Shown here in pieces: positions 1 through 18,500 of a DNA stretch of 64,000 bases. Under the pieces are notes generated by a model. That model was not told the DNA's origin and ran no database searches. It was given only the letters and a program-made list of their open reading frames with translations. The stretch covers positions 1,488,001 to 1,552,000 of the forward strand of contig NW_024103718.1 of the NCBI RefSeq assembly GCF_003945595.2, written 5' to 3'. The stretch's first letter is position 1; each line of letters starts with the position of its first letter. Both the position numbers and the translations under genes were made by a program. The DNA is from Pipra filicauda. Taxonomy: Eukaryota; Chordata; Aves; Passeriformes; Pipridae.

Positions 1-2818
1 AACACGATTGCAAGAGGGTATCAGATTTTTGACTATGAGATAAATGTTAAAGAGTTTCAGATCTTAATGCAGTGTTCACGACAAAGGTAATCCCAGCAGC
101 ATCAATAATGTTCTTTACCATCCCTTACCATTCTAATCTTTTGAAAAAAAGACAGATAAAAACAGAGTGAAACTTTGGAGCGAAAACATATATGGAATTG
201 AGCTCAGCATTCAAAGATTGTACGAACATGCCATAACTATTAATTCTTTCCTCGCAGCAGTGGGAGTAGAAAGGTTTGTTCCACCGGCTCCTGGCCAGGT
301 CAGTTCACTGTAAGCCAAGGGAACAGAACAGCCAGGGCGATCTCCTGCCAGCAGTGCTCTGTGCAGTCCCAGCACACGCGTGGATTGTAACAGCTGCCAC
401 TGGAAAACAAAGTGGTTGCATTTATCAAGAACAATGAAGGAATACAAAATCCCTAACAAAGACTCTGAGAAATGTATAGCATCCAAATTTGCCATCCAAA
501 AGTATGTGTTATGATGACACCTTCCTTAATTAAAGTAAGGAAATTCCATTTAGCACCACAATTACAAAGCCAAAAATGTTCCCAAAGGGTCTTGTGCAGT
601 TCAAAGGGAGAGAAGTCTTTGCACATTTGCTGCACGTTTGCTACCTCATGTTATGTGATCAATGTGATGTTTGTGGCCAATATAATGCTACAAAAGGCAC
701 CAGTTCTCTGTACATGGTATAGTTTCACAAAAATCACTATCTAGCAAATACACAACATTTCTTATATATTATATATATTACATTATATTACTATGTAAGC
801 ATGTTACTAATATATTACAGTTTGAATAGGCTAACTATATATAACAGGTGGGCACAATAAGAAAGCTGAGATCACGGGAAAAAATATAATAATATAATAA
901 AAAATATATTTATATATAAAAAAAAGTATAATAATAAAACAATCACATGGTTATCAATGGGGAACGAACAAATCACTTAATAAGTACATTTTATCAGACT
1001 GTATTACAGAGTTACCACTAGTAGAACTGTTTTCAGATTGGTTTGAATACTCTGCCTTCTGACCAGCCCAAAGTCCCAAAAAAAGTTATAGCCAAGACAG
1101 TTTCTGATCTCACTGGTGGCCAATGTCTGTTCCTTGAGAATGTGAGCATCTGGCTTGCTCCTTCACCCTTGCTAAAGAAAGTCATCCAATGCAAATGACC
1201 AAGTTTTCCAGCTCATAATGGAGACATGAGGATTTACATATGCCACATTAAAATACTGTATTTTTCTGCATGTTATAGTGGTTCTGCTTATTGCCTGCCC
1301 ATCACTTCCTCTTTCACAGAGGATCTCTAAACTTTTTCAGACCCTCTAGACGTATGATAGGACAGTTAAAAATTAGGCAGTGTTATGGATATCACCATTT
1401 TTAAACATAGGAAACTGTACTGGCCAATTAAATAATAGCTTGCTGATCACTTTTAGAAAATTAGTAAAGTTGTTTTTGATGCCTGTGAACAAAGCATGTT
1501 CATGTGTTGCTGCATATCCACATCCTCAGGAAAAGAAAAAATGAAGGCTCTTGGTCAAAAGTCAAGTTTGTAATTTAGAGGGAGAGCTGAGCTTTTAAAA
1601 CAAATATGTATGTCTTCAGCCTAAAACAAGCAAAAAAATTTGATGGCCTTTTGTTAAACAGTTTAAGAAAAGAAAAAAAATGTTTTTTATCCCCATGCCA
1701 TTAAGCTGTTAGTTATTTTGCACTGAAATACAGAAAGAAAACCCAATATATTCTTTTACACTTATATTTACTTTTAAATATTTTTCTAAACAAATCTATT
1801 CCAACACAAGATTAGTGCGAAGGGTCGTCTCTGTTGTTCCCATTGCATGAGTTGTGTTAACCTAAGTCTCTGGTATGGAAAACAGTATTTATAATCTGAG
1901 GAAAAGAACAGGGATTGTCTGATGTGCTACTGAAAGTTAACAGGTCCCAGGTTTAGACTGGGGATAATGTTGTTCTTTGATAAACAGCCACTGTTTCCTC
2001 AAACCCAGCTGTCTTTGGCATATCAAATCTGTCAGAGGTGCTTACACCAGTGTATAGGTTATTATAACACTCAACATTTATTCTCATTGAGAAATGACAA
2101 ATCACATACCTTTCCTAGTTTTCATATTTGGTGACAAATTTAGGTTACTATGCACTATATATTGTTTTCAGAATAAACTTCTATTTCCAGGGGTGATGTA
2201 AGATTAAAGCTATGAAATGATACCATGCACCTAAGAAACCGCATTTTCTTAGATGTTTATTTAAAAATATTAATAAAGAAATTCAAAAAATATTTATAAT
2301 CTGTTTTTTTTTTTCAAAGGTGGGAGCTTGAACTTAGAATTTTAATTCATATATAAGTGTGTAAAGAAAAGAATTAGGATTTTCAATATGCCTATAAGTG
2401 AATACAACTGGATTTCAGAAGAGTTACCAGAACATTGCAAATCAACCAGAATCTACTTAAATGTCGCCCTAAACCCACAGAAACCTAATTTTGAATAGTT
2501 AGATATGAGGATTGCCTTATGTTGCAAAATTGAAAAACAATTCCTTTGCATGTAAATCAGGGTATTTCATTACATATGCAGAACTTAATAAAACCCAGAA
2601 TTTATCCATCATAAAAAATATGCCCATGAGTTGGAATCTAATGTATGTATTTATAACTCAAGTTCCTAGCCTTTGACATATTAGCAATATTTGGCACCAC
2701 TTCCTTTTCCAGAAGGAAAGTTTCTGCAGGAGAAGTGTGGCAAAAATAGGCTAGTCCCATTCACATGGATCAAAGGATAAAAAAATGACAGTCTCTTCTT
2801 CCTGACACATTCATTTCA
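1..2818. other. AT-rich intergenic DNA, no gene recognised
   Basis: No reading frame here resembles a known protein, and short open frames are scattered on both strands as expected by chance. The stretch around 755-950 is almost pure A/T, with TA-type simple repeat. It could contain an untranslated end of an upstream gene (in mammals CCDC168 lies beyond TEX30), but nothing in the sequence shows this. Confidence 0.6.
755..950. repeat. A/T-rich low-complexity tract
   Basis: Runs of TATATA, AATAATA and poly-A dominate about 200 bases. Simple-sequence DNA without coding potential. Confidence 0.7.
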
Positions 2819-2960
2819 TCATAGAATCACAGAATGGTTTCAGTCGGAAGGGACTTTAAGGATCACCCAGTTCCAACCCTCCTGCCATGAGGAGGAACAC
2901 CTTCCACTAAACGAGGTTGCTCAGAGCCCCATCCAATCTGGCATTTGCATTGTTCTGGAC
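2819..2960 (-). mobile_element. CR1 LINE 3' fragment (antisense)
   Basis: Begins with the inverted CR1 tail (ATAGAATCACAGAATGGTTT), followed by the typical reverse-complement CR1 3' end: grouping of GGAAGGGACTTTAAGGATCA and a CCAACCCTCCTGCC-like stretch. The copy is short, as most bird CR1 insertions are 5'-truncated. Confidence 0.9.
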
Positions 2961-4404
2961 TCTGCCAGGTATTAGCTAGACTACCTTGAAGGCTGTGCTT
3001 ATTCAGAGAAGAGTTTTAAATATTGAAAGGAGTTTTGGTCTTAGAAAATGAAGAGAGAAAATAGAAAGGAAACTGGTAGCAGCTTGCTGTATGAGGAAAG
3101 CATAAGAAAGCAGTTTTCCAGTGGGAAGAGGTTACACTTGGGTAGATTTAATGGGATACGTGTTCCTCAAGGACTGCTCTGAAAACAGTATGTGAATAAA
3201 GCAGGACAAATATAGCAGGTGGACTTAAGTGGGAGGAAAAAATAGAAAATAAAATCCCCACAAAACCACATAAGCATCACTTAAGTATAGAAAGAAAGCA
3301 ATGAAAAAAAAAATAGAAAATTAATATGAAGTTTTTCTTAACTTCCTTCTTGCATTCCTATCTTCTAGATTGAGGTCGTAACTACTTTGGGACAACAAAT
3401 CTTCTCAGTCCCTTTTTGCCAATATCTCATTTATAAAGGCTTAATTGGTGTTAAGTATTAATCAGAACAGTGTCATCTTCATCCAAGATAAATTGATCTT
3501 GCATTGCTCTGAAGTATTTTCTTTCCCTTAGTCTGCTGGACTGCCCAAATTTGAGCTATGGCTGAAGGAGCTGCTGTCTCAACACCATCTGTGGTGCAGC
3601 TCCTCGTGAAAGGCATACAACTCATTCAGTCTGTGCTGCTGCCTTTCACTCAGCTTTAAGCATCTGCATCTTTCTTTAGCTTAACATTTTTTAGGCAAGG
3701 TAGAAATTCAGACAAATAAATCTCCCCATTTTTTTTTCAGATTCTCCACTTCTGTCTTTCACACTTATGATAATAATGCCTGGACTGGGAATTTGCCTGT
3801 GAGGCTGGTTGTCCTCATGCAGCAGGGGTGGTAATTGAGACAGTAGGTTAGACCTGAGCTGCCATACCAGGTTCACTTCTCAGAAGGCTGCAGGATTTGG
3901 ATTCCAGTGTTTGACAATATCCAGCTGGTGGAGTGACAATCAGTGAGACGTTTGGAGCAGAAGTCAGAGAGTGCTTATTTTCCAGCAGGTGAACATGTGA
4001 AAAACAAAGTTCTATTTGGTGATGACATCTTCAATCAGCTAAGTAATAAGGCACCTTAATTGATATGAGTTTTTATACACTGATACTGGAAGAAAACATG
4101 ATCTCCAACTAAATACCTTGCAATACGGGATTTTGGAAATTTTTTTTTTAACCTGAGAAATACTCAATATACAAATACTGCAAGCACTGTTGTAGATTAT
4201 TGGTGCTGTCTTCATCAGTTTAGGGCTGTTTTGAATACACTATGTTATTTATTGTACAGTAAAGCCCAGTCCAAGGCATAGATATGTGTTGGTACCTAGA
4301 GCACCAGCCATGGAGTCTATCTCTCCTGCTTGTGGATGCCAAAGAGATCCAGTGTGCCACCAGCTGCCAAAAAAATTGCTTGATGTTGCTCTGAACATCT
4401 GACC
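2961..4404. other. Intergenic DNA, nothing recognised
   Basis: No convincing exon, RNA gene or repeat family was recognised in this stretch between two CR1 copies. Confidence 0.5.
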
Positions 4405-4945
4405 TTTCCATTTGTACTCAGCACTGGTGAGACTGCATTTTGAATCTTGTGTTCATTTTTGGACCCAATTCAGTAAGGACATTAAAGTGCTGCAGTGTAC
4501 CCAGAGAAGGGAAATGAAGCTGGTGAAGGGGCTGAAGCACAAGTCCTATGAGGAGAGGCTGAGGGAGGTGGGGTTGTTCAGCCTGGAGAGCAGGAGGCTC
4601 AGGGGAGACCTCATCACTCTCTACAACTACCTGAAAGGAGGTTGTAGCCAGGTGGGGGTTGGTCTCTTCTACAGGCAGCTAGTGACAGGACAAGAGGAGA
4701 TATGGCCTCAAGCTGCACCAGGGTAGGTTTAGGCTGGACATTAGGATGAATTTCTTCACGGAGAGGGTTGTTAAACGTTGGAATGGACTACCCAGGGAAG
4801 TGGTGGAGACACCATCCCTGGAGGGTGTTCAGGAAACTACTGGACATGGCACTTAATGCTATGGTTTAGTTGACAACGTGGTATTAGGTCAAAGATTGGA
4901 CTCGATGATTTCAGAGTCTTTTCCAACGTAACTGATTCTGTGATC
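4405..4945 (+). mobile_element. CR1 LINE 3' fragment (sense)
   Basis: Sense-strand CR1 with the characteristic text of the 3' part: AGGAGAGGCTGAGGGAGGTG, TCAGCCTGGAGAGCAGGAGG, AGGATGAATTTCTTCACGGA and the terminal ACTGATTCTGTGATC. A 104-codon open frame inside it (4412-4726) is a relic of the element and not a host gene. The 3' end lies about 200 bases upstream of the TEX30 CpG island. Confidence 0.93.
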
Positions 4946-5283
4946 CGTAACTCATCAGAAGCATCACATTTGTACTCCCTGAAGTCAGTGAGAACATGAC
5001 TTTCCAAGCAATCCCCACATAGTTGGGTTTATTTCTTCCGAGTCACCATCCATCATTCCGTGTTTTTTTACATGTACAGGGGACTAGAAGCTATTTTTCG
5101 TCAGTTTTCGGTTACTTAACGCGACTCAACCCACCCACCCTCAGAGCTCCCCAACAGCCCCAACGCCTCCCGGCTGCCCGCTCTCGCCTCCGGGAGGGCG
5201 GGGCCTCGCCCGCTGTGGACCAATCAGCGCCAGGCAGTGCCCGGCCCCCGGGTCGGGACTGGCTCGGCGGACTGTCACTTGCA

Positions 5284-5291
5284 TGACGTCA
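5284..5291 (+). promoter_or_regulatory. Full CRE palindrome TGACGTCA
   Basis: An exact 8-bp cAMP response element (CREB/ATF site) ends only 8 bases before the TEX30 ATG at 5300. It sits in a CpG island 60 bases after a CCAAT box, the usual setting of functional CRE sites. Whether it is bound is not shown by sequence. Confidence 0.7.
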
Positions 5292-5299
5292 CCGCCAGG

Positions 5300-11120
<5,821 letters not shown>

Positions 11121-11279
11121 TTTGCAGTGTTTAAGCAGTTTCTTCATATAGTTTTTCCTAAATATGGCAAATTAAGAGTTTGTTATTTTTGAGAGGCATA
11201 TTTTTTGAAACAGATCTTTTCACAGGTCTCAGTGCAAATGCGAGTAAAGCTTTGTATGAATTAAAAAAGTATGCAAAAC

Positions 11280-11285
11280 AATAAA
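11280..11285 (+). promoter_or_regulatory. Polyadenylation signal AATAAA of TEX30
   Basis: Canonical hexamer 160 bases after the TEX30 stop codon. It is the first such signal in the 3' untranslated region. Confidence 0.7.
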
Positions 11286-11289
11286 GAAC

Positions 11290-12340
11290 TTCTTGAAGGA
11301 CAGAAAATATTTAGTATCATGGCAGCATTTTTTTCTGTGCAATTAACCATATACAACACTTAGGAATGAGAGCACTAAGTAAATGCTTTTGGCTAATATT
11401 TGAAGTAATATACTGGAAAAAAATCTACTTGGACAGCATATCTTTAGGTACCTTCAGTTTCTGAGTACATCATTGATGCTGTACTTGCTTGCAGTTAAAA
11501 CCTACTGATTTGTAGAATTCTACCAGCACATCCCCTGAGGCTGGCGAGCCTGGTGTACTACCCTGCCTTGGTCCCACATCCTCCACTCCCGGGTGCTGAG
11601 AGGAGTCTCTCATGGTTTACAGTGTAGCCACCTCAGGGAACCAGACTGTGGGCCTGTGTGGGTAGGAGGAGGTAATGCAGGCACAGCTGGGCAGTGGATC
11701 AAAGAATGTGGGTTACAGTTTTGAACAGTCTCCTCCAGACACGTCCTTTGTGAAAAGGACTGATCACAGAGGCCCTCTAATAAATACTGATGAACAACAA
11801 ATTGTGTTTATAGGGATGGAGGAGCTCCTGGAGCAGGAAGCGGTTCTGCTTCCAGTGTGACCTGCTGCACAAGACTTCTCTCTGGAGGACTCTAAAGAGG
11901 CAGGTCAGGGTTTGGACCTCATTACCCATTAGCAAGGGGAACTCAAGTCCTTGTCTGAGCTCTGACATTGCACAGCAGATGAAACACTTCCTGTGTGCTG
12001 GCAGCTGCAGCCTTCCCCATTATGGGCTATGAGTAACCTGCTGGTGTAACCAAAGCTTACAGCAATATATGAATTGTGTTTTTCCTTCAGGTTAACAAGA
12101 TTTATTATGAACCCCACACCCCTAACTTTGAGAATACTGATTCTCTCAGAAGGATCAAGGTTATGGTCTGAAAAAGAAGCCTTGGGGTAGATATGTGTGT
12201 GGGGAGCAAATGTACAATTCTCATCCGCCCTTTTTTGCGGAACATACTTCAGAAAAGACTCAGTATAACAAGCATGAGTAAAAAGTATCTGGATCTCCAA
12301 GGTAACTCAGGACAGGAACACATAACTGATACAAACATGT
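11290..12340. other. Tail-to-tail spacer between TEX30 and POGLUT2
   Basis: About 1 kb between the two convergent polyadenylation signals. The part 11520-11960 is GC-richer than its surroundings but shows no exon, CR1 signature or RNA gene I can name. An alternative minus-strand AATAAA (TTTATT at 12101-12106) lies in it, so POGLUT2 transcripts may extend into the spacer. Confidence 0.55.
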
Positions 12341-12342
12341 TT

Positions 12343-12348
12343 TTTATT
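12343..12348 (-). promoter_or_regulatory. Polyadenylation signal AATAAA of POGLUT2
   Basis: TTTATT on the + strand is AATAAA for the leftward gene, about 215 bases after its stop codon at 12562-12564. Confidence 0.6.
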
Positions 12349-12561
12349 AAAAAAAAAATTATAAAAATGTGTTTGAACAAGATTCTGCCACCACCACATA
12401 ATAAAAAGGAAATAGGAGGTACTTTGTTTTCTTCCATATGTCGATCATTATATGGTAAACTTCATAATATCCACTGAAATTATCCACTGGCATATTAATT
12501 CAAATTTTTCTGACAGTCTGAATGTAGGCAAATACTGAAAAAATTAATTAATTCCTTTCTG

Positions 12562-12579
12562 TCAGAGTTCATCTTTGGC
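12562..12579 (-). other. POGLUT2: Six-codon terminal coding exon of POGLUT2 carrying KDEL
   Basis: After the 219-bp last intron (12580-12798, donor GTACAG, acceptor CTGCAG) the minus strand reads Ala-Lys-Asp-Glu-Leu-stop. The tetrapeptide KDEL is the ER retrieval signal. Phase 0 at both ends and the human C-terminus (KKTKDEL) support it. A naive reading of the preceding exon would end in VQYRQS-stop and miss it. Confidence 0.9.
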
Positions 12580-15500
12580 CTGCAGTCAAGAAAGAAGAAA
12601 TGTGTTTCAGTTAACTGGAAGCTCAATTTTTCACTGTCTAGTCCTGCAAATACATCAAGAAACATTTCTAAGTTTGATAGGTGTTAATGGCTTGGCCTGT
12701 TAACTGATACCAGGGGCACTGAGCAGCGCCTCTCCCAGGGAGGTTGACAAGAACTGAAGACACCTAGCACTTCATGTTTAACTCTGCCTGTACTGTACCT
12801 TTTTTCGGTGGCAAGTACATGGGAAAAGGTCATCATCAGGTTGTGGCACCTTCTCCATTCCATCTCTGATTTTTGGCTCGCTCACTTGCAAGCTGGCATA
12901 TTCCTAGTTTAAAAAAAAAAAAAAAGGTATCGTTAATTCATAAAGTTGTTAGATTGTATGTCTGGCTGTAAATACTGCACCAACTCAGCTGAGTAATTCT
13001 GTAAAAACTCTGGGGTACACAATCTGTTACTCCACACTGTGTCACAGGGTAAGCAGATACTTAACTGCAGAAGGGAGCCCCTTCGGGTGCCTCACTGGAG
13101 TTTCGGTACCTTGGTGCTAATGCACAGATATTTTCAGCTGTGGTTCACAGGGTGTGCATCTGATGTGGAATTCTTTGATCATTGTGGGCAACATATTCTT
13201 GCAGATTAGATCACGATTTATGGGATCTGACTGCTTCTCAAAGCATCGCATCACCATAGTCTTAAAGGGGTTTCACAGGATATAACTGAATACGTTTGTA
13301 AACCAAATTAAGATTTTAATTGCTGATGCTTGCTTTGTGGCTTCAAGTATTGGGCTGGCCAATTTCCAGCAGCTCCGTTGCCCTGAATTCTTTCTTTGTG
13401 ATTTCTATTTTTGTGCCAGTAGCCATTAAAAATATACTGACCTGGAAAAGTTTGAAGTAGTAACAAAAAATGTGGTCTCCCATGAGATGGTTTCTTGCAA
13501 ATTCTTGTCCAGATTTTGCAATATTTTTTGCCTGTCAAAAAAAATAAAAGTTTTGTTTTTTTATTATTCCCCAAAACTAATATTTATTTCAGGATGCCAG
13601 TGTTGGTTATGGAGTAAAGTATGATGTTGAGAGTTTAGGATAACTTAAATAAGTATTTTTAATTTAAATGTTAAGGCACTGTTATGAAAATGTTCTCAAT
13701 TTTTTGCGAAGTTTAATTTCAAATTAAGGGCAGTATTATGTATTTTTCAAGTGTTTTTCTTATTTGTGGAGTTGAAAATAATTTTTAAGTTCTTCTAATA
13801 GGTTTTTTTGTTTGTTTTAAAGAAATGCAATTTTTGTTGTCTTCTAGAAACATTACTGAGCACTTCTAAATGTGTATTTACCTCTTCATCATGCTCTTTT
13901 GCCCACTGTAGCTTTTCTAGTAGATCGCTCAGGTCACTTTTAAATGGAATATAATGTTTCCACGGCTGCAGCTCATTATAAAAATGCTCATAGTATATGG
14001 AGTCTTGCTTTAGCACCACACTGTTTCCTGCTAGTAGATAAGGCAATCTGTATGCTGCCACTGTGCCATCAATATTAATTTGATATTTATACTGGAAAGA
14101 AAAGGACCATACGTTATTAACAAACACAAGATCCCAGTGGCTTGGTTAGATTATATTATTCTGAGGGCACTGGTGTTACTGACTTGCCGATATTGAGACA
14201 TGTAGCATTGGCTAGGCAAGCATCAATGTCTAAGTAGCTTTTATTATTTAGTTTGGAATTCATCACAGTGCAGGGTACACAGAGCTGCCCTCTTCATCAG
14301 TTAAGTTCTCCGGGAATTCTTAGACGCTCATCCTCTGATGTGAGGGTAGATGTGCCACTTCATCCACCGATTTTCCCACTATGTTAGTTATGTTAGTAGT
14401 CCTGATCGCTGAATCAGGAAAAAGAAATAAAAAGGAACTTGAAGTTATATAGATTACATAAGGTTCTATAGAACCTTTAGACGTAAATCAGACATTATCA
14501 TCTTCAGTGTAAGAGCTACATAGCAGTTAATCTCCCTGGAGGGATGTCTATTCGTGCTTGTTACTGGTGTTGTCCTGAAAAGCTAAAAACCACTTTATTA
14601 TCAATAATACATACTAAGTTATTCGATAATGGGAAACATCGAGAACCTAGTTCTATGAAAAATGGTTAGTGACTTACCTTAAAAAAATCAAAAAATGAAA
14701 TGTGCTTAACAATAGGGCCATAGAGGCTTTCATCATGTTTAAAGAAAAAAAAGTTTGTGAAAGCAGCATCTATGATCTCTGGATATTTTCTGCTGAGTTT
14801 TACAAGCTCAAGCCTCTCTTTGCGGCTGTCACGTCCTCTCCAGAATGCTGTGGTATTCTTGTCTTCCCACGATGGGCCAGTGTTTGCTTGAACTGACATC
14901 ATATCCAGACTGACTCTGGAGCAGAAAGAAGTGATTTAATAGGGAAGCCTGCTGGAAATATTTTTAAGTGCAAGTACTTCAAAGAGTTCACAGTACAAAC
15001 AGGCGAATACTAAGGAGGAAAGTAAGTCATGAGCACACCATGATCTGTATTGTATCAGTATTTTGCAACAATAAAAAACAGATAACAAATGTTACGTTCA
15101 CAGGTGTGTGGCATGACAGCATCAGTTCAACAACATGGCATGGGGAAAGAGTACCTGGCAATTGTCATGGAAAAAAACAGGTAAAAGTGGATATGTTTTC
15201 AAAACAGGTGAAAGTGATGCAGGGTAAAGTAACTTGCTTAATACAGCATATTTCACTTCCTTAAAAACGTTGCTAAATTAAAACACATAAACTGGGAGGG
15301 CAGAAGGTAGCAAATTTAGAGAAAGTCTTGATAATAAAAAAAGGAACCAGAACTAAATGCAGTGAAATGATAAACAGTTGCAAGATGGATTACAGAGATC
15401 TCTTAGAAGCTGGCTTGGCAGTATGTCAGGACAACAACAGAGCAGTTGCCAAGCCTAATTATGATCAGTAATCAACATGGGAGATGGTAGCTCCTAGTTC

Positions 15501-18500
15501 AAGAATTCTAGCCATGCTGGGATTTTAAAGGTACAGAAAAAAGGACTCTAACAAAATCAGGAAAAAAAGACAGCTGGCTAGTCATCAGTATGTTCATGTG
15601 GGGAGAAACAAAGCAAACAAACCAAATAACTACCCTTGAAGCATTCTAACTGCTATTGGTTTTGGTTTTTTAAATAAAACAGTGAGCTATAATGTTAACA
15701 TATTGATTACACAGTTATTGCCTACCTGCAGCATGCCATTGTCTCAATGAATAAATGGAAACAGTTAATACACTGTTAATATACATATCTCTACGGAAAA
15801 TCATTCACTGTGAATTTTGTGGAAAGTTTAAGCAATTTCTTACCGTCCCATACTCTCCAAAACTGAGTCTGTTAAGTCATATGTTGGCATAACGATATCT
15901 TTTGACTCACTGGACCCACACCACGAGAAGATGGGGTGCAGGTTCTGTGGGGACTTCTTTTTCTCCAGAGGCCAGTCCCCCAAATTAACAAAAAATTCTA
16001 CATCTGGCATTTTCACCTAAACAGAAGCAAATTAGGCAGAAGTGCAATTTAACACAAAGCAGTATTCTTCTGCTGCCATCTTGCGTTTTGAAAGCATGAG
16101 GAAAAAATAACCAGGTGTCTAATATACTTAATATACCTGTAATACATCATTAGACTTTAGGAAGATGTTAGAAGTACTGAGACCACAGAGTAAAGCCTAC
16201 AAGATAATATTTTTTTAAAAAAGATTTGTACAAAGTCACAAAAATGCTCCCTTTTTAGAAGCTGGTTTCTTTCCATAATTGGCCACACAATCTTTGTATC
16301 AGGCTAGCACTGGGACCTAGTAAGCAATTGTATAGTTCCAAGGTAAGCTGAACCACCTTGTTACTATATGGGATATTGCTGTTGGGTGGTAAATTAGTTT
16401 TCTGTCACATCAGTGAACTGATTCACCTTGTGTCTGCAGGATGCCTAAATCCAACGGAAGAAACAGAAATGAACAGCTATGATGGGAAGACCACATTTAG
16501 TCAGAGCTAATTATTAAACATAACAGCCTCACTTAACTTAAAATATTTTGTAGTATGAAACCATTGCTGAATCACTATCACAGTTAAAAAGCAAGCAAAA
16601 TACTGTTGATGGCCAGGAAGCAGGATAGAGGGCATAATTTTGCAGCTATATGAAACTGTGATGCACCCCGATCTTAAGCATTGCATGCGGTTTGGGTATT
16701 TGCAAGTGAAGTAAGAAAAGGTACAAAGAAAGGCAGCTTTATACTTTTCCAAAGAAAGGACCAGCTGCCTTGTGAAGAAAATCTGAAAATAGTAGGACAG
16801 TTCAGTCTGGAGAGCAAAAGGCAAAAGATGACATATGGCTGTGTTTTACAGAAACCTGAAGGTACCTATAATGTCAGTGTAGAACTAAGGTTGTATCTCA
16901 GTTCACTCTCTTAATTTCTTAAAAAAACCATAAATGTCTACTACATCCCCCTCAGTTGCCTCTTTCAAAGCAAAAGAAGTTAATAATTTGGCAAATATAA
17001 AAACTCCCCTAAATGGTTGGAAGATATTCTTCTTTAACCCGATGACACGGGAAGAGGCAGATACCCAAAGCAGTACTTTTTGCCTTCAGTACACAGACGA
17101 ACAGAAAAGGTTTCATTGTGTACCTTCCGTGGGAGTTGCTACACATTCTAATCCTCAGCACTAAACTTCATTAGCACAGTGCCATCTAATGGTTATAATG
17201 GGCACAAACCCATACAAATTGTATTTTATCTACATCTTCAATGGCAGAATCATTCAACAGGTTATATCTTCTTCTCCAACCAAAAGATGTATTGTCATTC
17301 AGTGACAATGTCTTGATAGAAATTTCCGAGAAGACAAACTGTGTCTTCTAGATCTGTAAACAGTTTCTGTCTCCAGAGTTAGCAATTCTTTTTCAATGTT
17401 CAGCCTAAATTCCATAGATGCAATTTAATTCCATTATTTCTACTGACTACTGACACCAAGAACAGTTTACTTCCACCTTCTGTGGAGCAACCTTTTAGAT
17501 AATTAAAGGCTACATTGACATCTTCTCTTAGAAACTGTTAGATGAAACAATCCCCACTTAAATGATTTTTCATTTGTATGTCTAGTCATTCTTACCATTT
17601 TCCTGTGCAATCTTTCTTAAAGCATGACACTCAAAGGCAGACGGAGTAGCATAACCAATCCATTACTCATCCTGAGGATGGTTACTTTACATTTCTTTCA
17701 CGTGTTGTGTTAATATGTGTGGTTAGTTTTCACAACAGCATGCCACTGTTGACTCACATTACATTCGTGACACCTTAAACCTTCACGCTTTTCTGCAGAA
17801 AATTACCACTCCCTCCTTTTTAAATAGCTGTCATAACTATATCACTTATCCAGCCTTTCTGTAGTATCCTGCCCTTGGCACTTTATTTTATCCATTTTTC
17901 CATACAATGTCTCTTACTTGTTAAGAAAATTTAAAGTTAAAGCACCATGAGGTGCTTGCAGGTTCTTTCGTTTTTGCTACCTGAAAATTCAATAAGCATA
18001 TTCTCTAGTCCATTATTCAGTCAAAATATAACTAGTTATTAAATGGTGACTGGATCTATGATAAATCTCTGAAAAGTATGTTTGTGACACCTTTCACATC
18101 TCTGGAAACACTGGCAAAAGTTATTTAAGTAAGGCTTTCCAAGCAGGTTACATTAGTTTCTTCTAGGCAAAGAATTCTATGTTGTTCGTGAGAAACTTGT
18201 GAGACTTAACCCCAAAAGCCTAAAATGAAGACATCATACAGGGAAACTGTTATCTTGTTATAGAAAGAAATTATAGTGCTATGACTTATATTTCATGATA
18301 AATCCATGTTGTTTCATACCAATTACCTTATCTTTTAGCTACTTATAATGTGTTTATTTTTATTAAATTTTGAAGAAAGGTTTGTAGGTGAACAACTCCA
18401 TACTTTAGTAGTTCCTCTCTCTTCCTTCTCCCCTTTTTAAAAGGCCAGGCACTTTGCCTTTTTGTAGTCAAAACCAGATATTAACTTGGCTATATTCATA

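Noticed and set aside
4412..4726. 104-codon open frame
   Set aside because: Lies wholly inside a CR1 3' fragment and reads as CR1 text; not a host gene.
12769..12799. POGLUT2 seeming to lack KDEL, ending in VQYRQS
   Set aside because: That ending is intron read-through; a donor at 12798/12797 and a small exon at 12562-12579 supply AKDEL-stop.
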